NCBI RefSeq assembly: GCF_013396335.1 | Contig: NZ_JABWSY010000021.1 | Location: 40,991-104,990, forward strand | DNA: 64,000 nucleotides | Source of the DNA: Bacillus sp. EB106-08-02-XG196 | GTDB lineage: Bacteria > Bacillota > Bacilli > Bacillales > Cytobacillaceae | Reading direction: 5' to 3' | Part shown: piece after piece, positions 33,527 to 42,102 of the stretch | Numbering within the stretch: the stretch's first letter is position 1 | Layout: every line of letters begins with the position of its first letter | Program-made: the position numbers and the translations under genes | Notes under the pieces: model-generated | Seen by the model: only the letters and a program-made list of their open reading frames with translations | Databases searched by the model: none | Told to the model about the DNA's origin: nothing

Positions 33527-33925
33527 ATGAAAAAAAGTTTGTTTATTTCAATCATTGATAATGACACGATGATCCAAACCATGCTGGTAAGGATTCTAAA
33601 TTTGATGAATATAGAACAGTTTGAATTGGATATTACAGCCTTTGAGGATGGGATTTCATTTTTTGAATCTAATCGCTTAAATGAAGCAGGAGAACATTTA
33701 TTAATTCTTGATGGTGTTATGCCAATTATGGATGGCATTGAGATCCTGCAAAAAGTGAAAGGTGATAGTAGTAAACATGTGTACGTTTTAATGCTGTCAG
33801 GAAGAAAAAGTCAGTCGGATATTGAAAAGGCTCTAAAATTAGGGGCTGATGACTATGTTATAAAACCGTTTAGTATTAGGGATCTTCAGGTTAGAGTCCA
33901 AGAAATTATTCAAAGGATAAAGTAG
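33527..33925 (+). CDS. Single-domain response regulator (CheY-like receiver)
   Basis: An in-frame ATG occurs at 33515; the ATG at 33527 has GAGGAAG before it and starts MKKSLFISIIDNDTM, so it is chosen (132 aa). The receiver motifs are complete: acidic pair in IIDND, phosphoacceptor Asp in LLILDGVMPIMDG (about residue 65), Ser in MLSGRKS, Lys in DDYVIKPFS. There is no output domain. Its stop codon is immediately followed by the next ATG, so it belongs to a three-gene operon with a HEAT protein and a glycosyltransferase. No kinase lies nearby. It probably acts through protein contact. Confidence 0.9.
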   Translation: MKKSLFISIIDNDTMIQTMLVRILNLMNIEQFELDITAFEDGISFFESNRLNEAGEHLLILDGVMPIMDGIEILQKVKGDSSKHVYVLMLSGRKSQSDIEKALKLGADDYVIKPFSIRDLQVRVQEIIQRIK

Positions 33926-34963
33926 ATGATCAATCATGAGATCTTGTTTCTTACTATTATTACTGTATCTCTTTTAGGATTACTGTTCCTAATGTTGTTG
34001 TATTTAATGATTCGGAAAGTAAATGATAATAATAAAAGAAGAGAGATTGAAAGCTATAAAAATAAAATCAGCCCAATAATTTTCTCGATAATTGTTGAAG
34101 GGGAATGTTACAGAGCTCTTGGATTTGAAACTGCAATAAAACAAAAGGCAATTGAGGAACTGCTAAGCAGGTATGTGAAAATTTTAGAAGGTGAGGAAGA
34201 GAGGAAAAGGTTATCAGAATTGGCGTCTCTATGTTTGCAGGAAAACTATCTAAAACTCCTTAAAAGTAAACGATGGAGTCGCCGTATGAATGCATTTTAT
34301 CATATTGAAGATTTTTATATGACAGATATTCAAGAAGATGTGCTTCAGTTACTGACAAAGAAGAATATTTCACAACAAGAGAATATTCAAGCTTTGAGAA
34401 TCCTTGCTTCTTTCCAATTTACCGGTTTTATCGACTTACTCCCAAACCACTATCATTATTTAGCGGAGTATGATTATCGAGGCATTTTGATGCGTTTAGA
34501 CCAGATTCTATTTGATCAATTTGTTTTAAGTTTTCATAAAAGCTCCAATCCACTGCAATTTGCCATACTAGATGTTATTTCATTGAAAAAAGCAATAAAA
34601 TACCGGCCATTTACCGAAAATGTTTTTACTACCTATAAAGGTGAAGTGAGGCTAAGAGCTCTAAAGGCCTTGGCCGAAATTGGCTATATGAAAAATGTAG
34701 AGCCATGCCTAGAAATGATGTACTCGTCTAAATGGCAAGAGAGAATGGTGGCAGCAAAACTCATAGGTTCCATTAAGGAAGAGAGAGGGATACCGCGATT
34801 AATTGAATTACTACATGATCAGACCTGGTGGGTCCGTTCTCAGGCAGGACAATCCATTAGTCAGTTCCATAATGGGAAGTCCATTTTGCAATCGGTCTTA
34901 GAAGCATCCAAAGATGCGTTCGCAAGAGATATGGCTTGGGATTGGCTGCATAAAGGGGTATAA
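33926..34963 (+). CDS. Membrane-anchored HEAT-repeat protein
   Basis: 345 aa. One N-terminal membrane helix (about 5-28, IITVSLLGLLFLMLLYLMI) is followed by a charged linker and an alpha-helical solenoid; the clearest HEAT repeats are KGEVRLRALKALAEIGYMK, WQERMVAAKLIGSIKEERGI and WWVRSQAGQSISQF near residues 235-330. It should be a scaffold on the inner face of the membrane. Position between a receiver and a glycosyltransferase, with 0- and 3-bp gaps, suggests it carries the receiver's signal to the enzyme. I do not recognise a named family. Confidence 0.8.
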   Translation: MINHEILFLTIITVSLLGLLFLMLLYLMIRKVNDNNKRREIESYKNKISPIIFSIIVEGECYRALGFETAIKQKAIEELLSRYVKILEGEEERKRLSELASLCLQENYLKLLKSKRWSRRMNAFYHIEDFYMTDIQEDVLQLLTKKNISQQENIQALRILASFQFTGFIDLLPNHYHYLAEYDYRGILMRLDQILFDQFVLSFHKSSNPLQFAILDVISLKKAIKYRPFTENVFTTYKGEVRLRALKALAEIGYMKNVEPCLEMMYSSKWQERMVAAKLIGSIKEERGIPRLIELLHDQTWWVRSQAGQSISQFHNGKSILQSVLEASKDAFARDMAWDWLHKGV

Positions 34964-34966
34964 AAT

Positions 34967-36379
34967 ATGCTAAATGTGAATTGGCTAGATATTGTTACTG
35001 TTTTTGCTTGGATTATTGCTGTTTATATGGTAATTGTTATTGTTTTTTATTCTGCTATTTTAATGATTTCAATGTTTCAGCTTCGGAGGGAATACCAATT
35101 AGACAGAATTCAGGTTTATGAGGATTACATGGAAGAATTTCATACAAGACCTGTTTCAATCATTGTCCCAGCCTATAACGAGGAAGCAGGAATCATTCAG
35201 AGTGTACGGTCACTCTTGAGTGTGAATTATCCTACTTATGAAATTATTGTTGTAAATGACGGATCAACCGATACTACCTTAGAGAAGATACTTGAGCATT
35301 ATGATATGAAAGAAATCATTCGAGCAGTACGTAAACAAGTTAATACAAAACCAATTATAAGAATTTATCAATCCTCAGTCCTATCAAATTTATTCTTAGT
35401 TGATAAAGAGAATGGCGGTAAAGCCGATGCTTTGAACGTGGGAATTAATTGTTCAAGTTATCCCTATTTTTGCTTGCTAGATGGGGATTCCGTATTAGAG
35501 CCAGATGCCTTTTTAAAGGTGATGAAGCCAATCATTGATTCAAATGAAGAGGTTATTGCTTCGGGTGGAAGTGTGCGAATTGCTAATGGATGTGAAATAA
35601 AGAATGGACATATTTTAAAAATAGGTCTTTCAAACAATCCCTTAGTCATTATGCAAATCATTGAATATCTTCGTGCCTTCCTCATGGGCAGAATCGGTTT
35701 GAGCAGGCATAATCTTCTTTTAATCATTTCTGGTGCATTTGGGGTTTTTTCGAAACACTGGGCAATCGAAGCGGGGGGATATAAAACTGATACAGTTGGG
35801 GAGGATATGGAGTTAGTTGTCAGACTCCATAGATTACTAAAAGAAAAGCGGATAAACAAAAGGATTGTCTATGTACCTGATCCTGTTTGCTGGACGGAAG
35901 TACCTGAGGATATCACGATCTTAAGAAGGCAAAGGCGGCGCTGGCATAGAGGACTCTTTGAAAGCCTATGGACTCACCGTTCCCTCACCTTTAATCCAAA
36001 ATACGGTTCCATTGGGTTAATATCCTTTCCTTACTTTTGGATTGTTGAGTTTTTTGGACCAATTGTTGAGTTTCTATGTTATTTATTTATGGTTCTATTT
36101 CTGTTACTGGGTGGAATTTATAATGAATTTACTATCCTATTATTTCTTCTATCCTGTCTATATGGTTCGCTATTTTCCATGAGTGCTGTCTTGTTAGAAG
36201 AATGGAGTTTAACCAAATATCCAAAAGTAACTGATATAGTAAAGCTCTTTTTATACTCGTTAACTGAAACCATCTGGTATCGTCCGTTGACTGTTTTATG
36301 GAGATGTGAAGGTGTCTTGCAAATGCTGGCAGGAGATACGAGCTGGGGAGAAATGAAAAGAAAAGGAGTTTCAAAATGA
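34967..36379 (+). CDS. Processive family-2 glycosyltransferase (poly-GlcNAc/cellulose type)
   Basis: 470 aa. An N-terminal membrane helix (about 8-35), then a GT-A domain with VSIIVPAYNEEAGI, VVNDGSTD, ENGGKADALNVG, LDGDSVLEPD (DxD), TVGEDMELVVRLHR and the RRQRRRWHRG motif, which matches QxxRW, and three to four helices at the end. These marks fit processive beta-glycosyltransferases such as IcaA/PgaC, NodC or hyaluronan synthase, which make and export a polysaccharide. No deacetylase or export partner is encoded beside it. It is the last gene of the receiver-HEAT-GT operon. Confidence 0.88.
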   Translation: MLNVNWLDIVTVFAWIIAVYMVIVIVFYSAILMISMFQLRREYQLDRIQVYEDYMEEFHTRPVSIIVPAYNEEAGIIQSVRSLLSVNYPTYEIIVVNDGSTDTTLEKILEHYDMKEIIRAVRKQVNTKPIIRIYQSSVLSNLFLVDKENGGKADALNVGINCSSYPYFCLLDGDSVLEPDAFLKVMKPIIDSNEEVIASGGSVRIANGCEIKNGHILKIGLSNNPLVIMQIIEYLRAFLMGRIGLSRHNLLLIISGAFGVFSKHWAIEAGGYKTDTVGEDMELVVRLHRLLKEKRINKRIVYVPDPVCWTEVPEDITILRRQRRRWHRGLFESLWTHRSLTFNPKYGSIGLISFPYFWIVEFFGPIVEFLCYLFMVLFLLLGGIYNEFTILLFLLSCLYGSLFSMSAVLLEEWSLTKYPKVTDIVKLFLYSLTETIWYRPLTVLWRCEGVLQMLAGDTSWGEMKRKGVSK

Positions 36380-36450
36380 CAAAACCTCCTTACTTGTAGA
36401 TGCCATTTTATTTCTTATTGTCATCTAAAGTCCTTATTGGTCCTGGTTAA

Positions 36451-36614
36451 TACAGCCCTTTATATACAAGGGATGAGTGGGAACAACCAGCTCATTACGA
36501 ACGTTTGAAAAAATCGTATGGAATCATTAAAAGACTTATGGAAAGGCGAGGGTATGTAAGTGAAAAAGAAGATTGGCTTTATTGGAGCGGGGAAAATGGC
36601 TCAAGCGATGATAG
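36451..36614 (+). pseudogene. Possible gene remnant ahead of and overlapping proC
   Basis: An open frame without a start codon (after the TAA at 36448-36450) reads TRDEWEQPAHYERLKKSYG followed by IIKRLMERRGYVSEKEDW. The amino-acid mix looks like coding sequence, but there is no ATG, GTG or TTG in a sensible place and the frame runs into proC. It may be the remains of a small gene or chance. The rest of the 180-bp gap shows nothing clear. Confidence 0.2.
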
Positions 36615-37360
36615 AAGGAATCCTTAAATCGTCGTTGATTCCAAAAGAAAACATTAAGGTAAGCGCTAAAACAGCTGAAACAATGGATAGAATCAAATCC
36701 AGCTATAAAATTCATACGACCCGTTCAAATCAAGAAATCGCAAGGTTTGCTGACATTTTAATCCTAGCGGTAAAACCTGACCAACATAGAAAGGTTATTG
36801 AAGAGATAAAAAATATAATTCATCATGAAAGTACGATAATCACCATTGCGGCTAGAATTACATTGGCAGATATCGAAAGGGAATTTGGTTTTAGTATAAA
36901 GGCAGTTCGGACAATGCCCAATACGCCTTCGTTAGTGGGCGAAGGGATGACAGCTATTTGTCCAAATGAGATGCTTTGTGAGGAAGAGATAGTTGAGATT
37001 GAACGTCTTTTTCAAACATTTGGTAAAACGGAGAGGCTTGATGAAAAACTAATGAATGCTGTACCAGCCATTAGCGGTTCATCTCCTGCTTATGTTTATA
37101 TGTTGATAGAAGCAATGGCTGATGGAGGTGTCAAGCAGGGGATTCCTAGGGATAAAGGCTATCGGTTGGCAGCTCAGGCTGTCCTTGGTGCTGCTAAAAT
37201 GGTACTAGAAACCGATAAACATCCTGGAGAACTTAAAGATAATGTGTGTACGCCAGGCGGGGCAACGATCGAAGCTGTAGCTGAACTTGAAAAGAAGCAA
37301 TTTCGAGGTTCCGTATTGGCTGCAATGGAAAGCTGTACTGAAAAAGTGAAATCATTATAA
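36560..37360 (+). CDS. proC: Pyrroline-5-carboxylate reductase
   Basis: 266 aa, the usual length. It catalyses the last step of proline synthesis, reducing 1-pyrroline-5-carboxylate with NAD(P)H. The N-terminal GFIGAGKMAQAMIEG is the dinucleotide motif; AVRTMPNTPSLVGEGMTA and AISGSSPAYVYMLIEAMADGG are the signature blocks, and DNVCTPGGATIEAV is near the end. The start is GTG with AAGGCGAGGG upstream. It stands alone. B. subtilis has several paralogues (proG, proH, proI), so the exact orthologue is not decided. Confidence 0.95.
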   Translation: MKKKIGFIGAGKMAQAMIEGILKSSLIPKENIKVSAKTAETMDRIKSSYKIHTTRSNQEIARFADILILAVKPDQHRKVIEEIKNIIHHESTIITIAARITLADIEREFGFSIKAVRTMPNTPSLVGEGMTAICPNEMLCEEEIVEIERLFQTFGKTERLDEKLMNAVPAISGSSPAYVYMLIEAMADGGVKQGIPRDKGYRLAAQAVLGAAKMVLETDKHPGELKDNVCTPGGATIEAVAELEKKQFRGSVLAAMESCTEKVKSL

Positions 37361-37361
37361 A

Positions 37362-37384
37362 AACCTGCGACTTTGTCGTAGGTT
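37362..37384. terminator. Terminator between proC and the YitT-like gene
   Basis: AACCTGCGAC and GTCGTAGGTT (one G-U) around a TTT loop; the genes are convergent. Confidence 0.7.
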
Positions 37385-37386
37385 CT

Positions 37387-37962
37387 TCAATTTGGTTCTG
37401 GTTTTCTAATGACTGTTATCGATGTCATCAAGCCAACAAAAATAATGGTTAATAAAGAGTAAAGGAATTTTTCTAAACCCACTACTTGAATCCCGCTAGT
37501 AATGACCAGACCGTCAATTACAAAGATAATGATTCCTATATTAACAGTAGTAAATTTGGAGAGGATTTGAGCTAGCAAATCAGTTCCACCCGTACTTGTT
37601 TCATAGCGTAGCATTAGACCAATCCCAACTCCGACCAGAATTCCCCCAAGTATCGTACTTGGAAAAATGCCAAGCTGAATTTTCCCATTCATAAAAGAAA
37701 GTAAGTCAATACAAAAAGAAGAAATAATAAGTCCATGCAGGCTGTAATAGAAATAACGTTTTTCAAAGAACCATGCCAAGATATAAAGAGGAAGACTTAA
37801 AACAATCATACTAAGGCCTGTTGGCCAACCGTAAAAATAGTGAATGATTAACCCTAAACCAATCACGCCGCCATCAAGCAGATGATAGGGTACGAGAAAC
37901 CCATTAACACCTAGGCTTAGTAATAAACTGCCAATCAGCATAGCAATAATTTTTTGTTTCAA
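37387..37962 (-). CDS. YitT-family membrane protein (DUF161), short form
   Basis: 191 aa with five to six helices. The family pattern is clear: GVNGFLVPYHLLDGGVIGLGLI near the N-terminus and LRYETSTGGTDLLAQIL in the middle. Full YitT proteins (about 280 aa) carry a C-terminal cytosolic DUF2179 domain, which is absent here; the protein ends with VIRKPEPN straight after the last helix, so it is the short form. Function unknown. Minus strand, alone, with the repeat array at 38038 upstream of its start. Confidence 0.82.
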   Translation of the reverse strand: MKQKIIAMLIGSLLLSLGVNGFLVPYHLLDGGVIGLGLIIHYFYGWPTGLSMIVLSLPLYILAWFFEKRYFYYSLHGLIISSFCIDLLSFMNGKIQLGIFPSTILGGILVGVGIGLMLRYETSTGGTDLLAQILSKFTTVNIGIIIFVIDGLVITSGIQVVGLEKFLYSLLTIIFVGLMTSITVIRKPEPN

Positions 37963-38037
37963 TAAAAATCACTCCAAACTTGTCCCTACATAAAAAGTAT
38001 GTATTTGAATTTCATTTAGAAGTGATAGGACTAAAAA

Positions 38038-38193
38038 GTTATGAGAGCCCCAGAATAGCATAAAGAAGAAGGGGCGGTCACTCATAGAGGTTATGAGAGC
38101 CTGGCAACAGCATATTTAAGAAGGAGCGGTCACTCATTGTGGTAATGAGAACCCGGCAAAAGCAAAATGAAGAAAGAATGGTCACTCATAGGG
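38038..38193. repeat. Tandem 52-bp repeat of 45-nt dyads, 3 copies (variant B)
   Basis: Copies start at 38038, 38090 and 38142, exact 52-bp steps. Each 45-nt dyad (first at 38041-38085) begins ATGAG and ends GGTCACTCAT, with GAAGAAGGAGCGG inside and a 7-nt spacer. It lies in the 300-bp gap between the YitT-like and pit genes, both on the minus strand. Confidence 0.8.
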
Positions 38194-38222
38194 GGAAAAT
38201 CCGACCTTAGGGTAAGAATGAG

Positions 38223-38251
38223 CAAAAAAGAGAATGGAGAACCCATTCTCT
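38223..38251 (-). terminator. Terminator of the pit operon
   Basis: AGAGAATGG and CCATTCTCT with a short loop; an A run on the plus strand gives a U tract on the minus-strand RNA. Confidence 0.75.
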
Positions 38252-38263
38252 AGAAAACCATAT

Positions 38264-39256
38264 TTAAAAGAAAAGATTTAAAATGAAATAAGAAATTGCT
38301 GCTATACCTGCTGAAATTGGAAGTGTAATAACCCAGGTGATGAGCATTCTTTGAGCTGTATCCCATTTTACTCCTTTAAGTCGGTGTGAAGCACCAACCC
38401 CTAAAATACCAGATGAAATGACGTGTGTTGTACTAACAGGAACATGTAAGAAAGTAGCACCAAAAATAACAGCTGCACCAGTTAAATCTGCTGCCACCCC
38501 GTTAATTGGTCTAATTTTCATGATCTTGCCGCCAACGGTTTTAATAATCTTCCATCCTCCGACAGATGTACCTAATCCCATTGCCAGCGCACAGGAGAAT
38601 TGTACCCAAAACGGAACCTCTGCATTACTGCCAAGGTAACCATTCGCAATTAGAGCCATCGTGATAATTCCCATTGCTTTTTGTGCGTCATTCGTTCCAT
38701 GTGAATAAGATTGCAGGGCTGCAGTGGCTATTTGCATATAACGAAAATTTCGATTCGTCTTCGCTAAATTTGCATTCTTAAACACCACTTTAAAAATACT
38801 ATACACAATATAACCGACCGCAAAAGCAAGGATTGGTGAAATAATTAAAGCTTGGAGGATTTTCAAAAATCCAGTATAGTTAAGCGCGCCAAAACCTGCT
38901 GAAGCAAGAGCAGCTCCTGCGATTGATCCAATGATTGCATGAGAAGAACTGCTTGGGATTCCGTAATACCATGTCAGCAAATTCCAAAATATTGCAGCAA
39001 TCAACGCAGCAAGGATAACAACAGACCCATTTTCAAGCGTAAAAGGGTCGACAATATCCTTGGAAATGGATTTAGCTACACCCGTAAACGTCATCGCCCC
39101 TACAAAATTCATGATTGCCGCTAACAGAATGGCATGCCGTGGTCTTAAAGCCTTTGTAGAAACAGAGGTTGCAATTGAGTTCGCCGTATCATGGAACCCA
39201 TTAATAAAGTCAAATGCAAGGGCACCAATGACAACTAAGATAATTAAAATTTCCAT
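38264..39256 (-). CDS. pit: Low-affinity inorganic phosphate transporter
   Basis: 330 aa, the size of B. subtilis Pit, with ten or so helices. Both PiT signature regions are visible: FDFINGFHDTANSIATSVSTKAL at the N-terminus and QSYSHGTNDAQKAMGIITMAL mid-protein, each with the key GxxDxxN-like motif. It imports phosphate as a metal-phosphate complex with H+. It lies 11 bp behind a DUF47 gene on the same strand, the conserved pit operon layout of Bacillaceae. Confidence 0.94.
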   Translation of the reverse strand: MEILIILVVIGALAFDFINGFHDTANSIATSVSTKALRPRHAILLAAIMNFVGAMTFTGVAKSISKDIVDPFTLENGSVVILAALIAAIFWNLLTWYYGIPSSSSHAIIGSIAGAALASAGFGALNYTGFLKILQALIISPILAFAVGYIVYSIFKVVFKNANLAKTNRNFRYMQIATAALQSYSHGTNDAQKAMGIITMALIANGYLGSNAEVPFWVQFSCALAMGLGTSVGGWKIIKTVGGKIMKIRPINGVAADLTGAAVIFGATFLHVPVSTTHVISSGILGVGASHRLKGVKWDTAQRMLITWVITLPISAGIAAISYFILNLFF

Positions 39257-39267
39257 TTGTTTGCTCC

Positions 39268-39882
39268 TTATGCATTTTTCATAATAATGGTTTCAAGTGT
39301 ATTTGCAACAGATTGACAGCTGTCAGCAATATCCTCGAGATTTTCGTATATTTCTTTGTATTGAATAATTTTTATTGGATCCTTTTCGACTGTAAATAAA
39401 TGCTTAATGGACTGACGAAGGATATTATCGCATTTTGATTCATAATCTTTTATTTTGATAGCATGTTCTCGCATTTGAGGAAGTTTCTTATTCGCTAGCA
39501 AGCCCATCGCTTGATCAATTTCGTGAACACTTGCTTTTAAGGCAGCCACAAATTGAAGCATAAAATCATCTGCCTGTGTGATGGAATACATTTCAAATAA
39601 TGCAGCTGTTGCTTCTAGGCCGTCCAGTACGTCATCCATACTGTTTGCTAAATGGAGAATATCTTCACGTTCAATAGGCGTGATAAATGCATCATTTAGC
39701 TGTTTAATGACTTCATGAACAAAGGTATCACCCTTTGTTTCAATTTCTTTCATCTTCTCTGAGAAAATTTTCAAATCACTTATATTTTTTAATTTATAAT
39801 CAGCAAAGTAATTTGCACCTTCCTTTAAGTTTGAAGAAATATTACTTAATAGAGCAGAAAATTTATCAACTTTTTTTGCCAT
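39268..39882 (-). CDS. DUF47/PhoU-like protein (YkaA family)
   Basis: 204 aa, all helical, a PhoU-like fold with repeating HEVIKQLNDAFITPIEREDILHLANSMDDVLD and KCDNILRQSIKHLF blocks. It is encoded directly ahead of pit, as ykaA is in B. subtilis, and is thought to tune Pit activity. It may bind metals through the conserved Glu/Asp residues. Its minus-strand start has AGGGGG upstream. The 333-bp gap on its far side is AT-rich and holds no feature I can support. Confidence 0.92.
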   Translation of the reverse strand: MAKKVDKFSALLSNISSNLKEGANYFADYKLKNISDLKIFSEKMKEIETKGDTFVHEVIKQLNDAFITPIEREDILHLANSMDDVLDGLEATAALFEMYSITQADDFMLQFVAALKASVHEIDQAMGLLANKKLPQMREHAIKIKDYESKCDNILRQSIKHLFTVEKDPIKIIQYKEIYENLEDIADSCQSVANTLETIIMKNA

Positions 39883-40215
39883 TTTTTTATCCCCCTAAAA
39901 ATTATGTAAAAAGTTTTGCACAACGGACAATATTTTACAGAAATTAAACGAAAAAAACATAAAAATTTGACTTAATTTACAAAAACTTAACAAAAGAAAA
40001 TTCTGAAAAATAATCTTATGGGATTAGCTATTTTTATTTTTTTTAATGTTACCCTGTAGACCTATTATTATGTATTTATTAAAACGGAGTAAATTTCTTG
40101 GTATGTAAAGAAATAAAATGGGTACTTTAATGGTACAAGACAGTATTTTAAAAATTAATACTGCTTGTTAAGTAATAGGATTCTTTAAAAGAATGATTAA
40201 AAAAGGAGTGTTCTA

Positions 40216-40473
40216 ATGAGTTTCATTTGGGCATTAATCGTAGGTGGAGTGATTGGCTGGTTAGCTGGTCTTATTGTTGGCAGAGATGTTCCAGGTGGTA
40301 TTATAGGTAATATAATTGCAGGGTTTGTTGGCGCATGGCTCGGTACTTTATTATTAGGAGATTGGGGACCAAATGTTGCCGATTTTGCGATTATCCCTGC
40401 CATTATCGGATCAATTGCTCTTGTATTCCTATTATCACTTGTAATGAGGGCATTTAGAAAAGCTGACAGATAA
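40216..40473 (+). CDS. GlsB/YeaQ/YmgE family membrane protein
   Basis: 85 aa with three glycine-rich hydrophobic segments: FIWALIVGGVIGWLAGLIVG, GGIIGNIIAGFVGAWLGTLLLGDWG, and IIPAIIGSIALVFLLSLV. This is the transglycosylase-associated/GlsB family of stress-induced small membrane proteins. An AAGGAGTG site precedes the ATG. I looked for a sigma-B promoter in the 330 bp before it and found no good GTTTAA/GGGTAT pair. A strong terminator follows. Confidence 0.88.
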   Translation: MSFIWALIVGGVIGWLAGLIVGRDVPGGIIGNIIAGFVGAWLGTLLLGDWGPNVADFAIIPAIIGSIALVFLLSLVMRAFRKADR

Positions 40474-40481
40474 TTGAAAGA

Positions 40482-40506
40482 GAGGCCGCCCCAAATGGGC
40501 GGCCTC
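40482..40506. terminator. Terminator between GlsB-like and RluA-type genes
   Basis: GAGGCCGCCC and GGGCGGCCTC form a perfect 10-bp GC stem with a 5-nt loop between convergent genes. Confidence 0.85.
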
Positions 40507-40518
40507 CTTAAATTTGAA

Positions 40519-41436
40519 TCATAGTATATTCACGTCTATACTCTTGAAGATTGGCGGGTTATCTATAAATGGGGCATAACAAATGATTTCTTCTCCAGTA
40601 ATAGGTTGAGTAAATTCTAATTTTGCCGCGTGCAGTGCCTGTCGATCGAATAGTGGCTTTCCTCCATATAAAATATCGCCTAGTAAAGGATGCCCAATAT
40701 GACTGAAATGCGCACGTATTTGATGCGTTCTCCCCGTTTCGAGCCAGCATTTTACATAAGAAATACTGTTTTCCTCTTTAATAAGCTGATAATGCGTAAT
40801 AGCCTCTTTACCAGTTGGGGAAACTCTTCTCCTTGTTGCATGATGACGGTCACGCCCAATTGGCTCCTTTATAGTCCCTTTCTTCTTTTTCAAATGTCCT
40901 TGAACAATAGCAAGATAGGTCCTCTTCAATTCATGTTTTTCGAGCATTCTGTCCAAAATAGCACCTGCTAAGGCGTGTTTAGCAAAGAGGATAGCGCCAG
41001 TGGTATCCCTGTCTAAACGATGTACATGCCTAATCTCAACCTTTTCACCTTTTGAATGCAGATAAAATTGTGCTGCTTGTAAAAGTGTACTTTTATCGTT
41101 TTCGTCATTTGGATGTGTGTTCATAAAAGCAGGTTTATTAAAAACAATCACATGCTCGTCCTCAAATAGAACCTGTATGTCATAGAAGAAAGCAGGAATG
41201 TTCATTACTTCCTCATCTTCAAATAATTTAATTAGCACCTTTTCGCCTAATTTAAGAGGCGATGTCCACGAAGCTTTATTTCCATTTACAAATACTTTGT
41301 GTTCCATTCTGAATAAATGAGTAAGTTTCTTTGAGACCTCCCATTCACTTCGAAAAATTTCCTCTATGGTTTTTCCTTCCCAGCTTTTGGGTGTGTTAAT
41401 TTCCATCCAATTCCCTTTTCGTGTCGTTTTTATCAT
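40519..41436 (-). CDS. RluA-family pseudouridine synthase (YhcT-like)
   Basis: 305 aa. A short S4-like N-terminal region is followed by the RluA catalytic domain with VFNKPAFMNTHPND, the active-site HRLDRDTTGAILFAKH (catalytic Asp), THYQLIKEE and GRTHQIRAHFSHIGHPLLGD. It converts uridine to pseudouridine in rRNA or tRNA. The minus-strand ATG at 41436 has AAGGAG 7 bases before it. It lies next to a DUF5365 (YhcU-like) gene, as yhcT is beside yhcU in B. subtilis, which points to YhcT. Confidence 0.92.
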   Translation of the reverse strand: MIKTTRKGNWMEINTPKSWEGKTIEEIFRSEWEVSKKLTHLFRMEHKVFVNGNKASWTSPLKLGEKVLIKLFEDEEVMNIPAFFYDIQVLFEDEHVIVFNKPAFMNTHPNDENDKSTLLQAAQFYLHSKGEKVEIRHVHRLDRDTTGAILFAKHALAGAILDRMLEKHELKRTYLAIVQGHLKKKKGTIKEPIGRDRHHATRRRVSPTGKEAITHYQLIKEENSISYVKCWLETGRTHQIRAHFSHIGHPLLGDILYGGKPLFDRQALHAAKLEFTQPITGEEIICYAPFIDNPPIFKSIDVNIL

Positions 41437-41571
41437 TTGAACTCCTTATAACTTGAGATTTCTTTAAAGGTATGGCGTGGTTATAATTACCACCGAAATT
41501 CACTCTTATTTATGCTATCCTTATGTATATATATTACGATAGATTATAGTTATCGCAAAGGTGGGTTACAA

Positions 41572-41958
41572 GTGAAAATTGTTTTTGCCTCGACACCAGG
41601 TCAGGAAGAGGAAATTTGTGGACTTGTGAGGTACATCTATTCAACTGTTTTTCCACTCTATTTTACGGATAAGGAGATAAGTGAGTTTGAACAATTAAAA
41701 GTATTGCATACTCCAGATGACTTTAATACTTTAAAGGACGCTTTTCAAGTAATGGCAAGCATGCAAACAGTGATCTCCATACTTGAGTCTCCAACTCTTG
41801 ATGAGCAATATGCAGTTCTATTTAATAAAAATGTTTCGAACTTGCAAGAATTTGGTCTTTTCTTTCCGTTTGAGTATGAACAATTCGTAGAAGCTAAAAA
41901 TATGAAAAACAGTGTGTTTAGTGTTTATATCAAGGCCGCAAATGAACTACTTGTATAA
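41572..41958 (+). CDS. DUF5365 family protein (YhcU-like)
   Basis: The frame extends to 41512, but GTG at 41572 has AAAGGTGGG upstream and starts VKIVFASTPGQEEEI, so it is preferred (128 aa). The protein is acidic and mostly helical, with no membrane segment and no catalytic motif I can name. The similarity to YhcU rests on size, N-terminus and the adjacent YhcT-like gene. Function unknown. A strong terminator follows. Confidence 0.75.
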   Translation: MKIVFASTPGQEEEICGLVRYIYSTVFPLYFTDKEISEFEQLKVLHTPDDFNTLKDAFQVMASMQTVISILESPTLDEQYAVLFNKNVSNLQEFGLFFPFEYEQFVEAKNMKNSVFSVYIKAANELLV

Positions 41959-41967
41959 TTTCTAATG

Positions 41968-41997
41968 AAAATGTCTGCAAATGCAGACATTTTTTTT
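41968..41997 (+). terminator. Terminator of the yhcU-like gene
   Basis: AAAATGTCTGCA and TGCAGACATTTT form a 12-bp stem with a 2-nt spacer, followed by more T. Confidence 0.9.
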
Positions 41998-42102
41998 TAT
42001 AATCCTTGAACTTACGGAGATAAAATATAAAATAAATAGAAGGTGTAAGTTGATTGTGAAAATCAAACAATATGAAATAGGCTAAAAAGGGAGGATAAAA
42101 AA

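Noticed and set aside
39883..40215. Sigma-B promoter before the GlsB-like gene
   Set aside because: GGGTAC occurs at 40118 but no GTTTAA-like -35 at the right distance.
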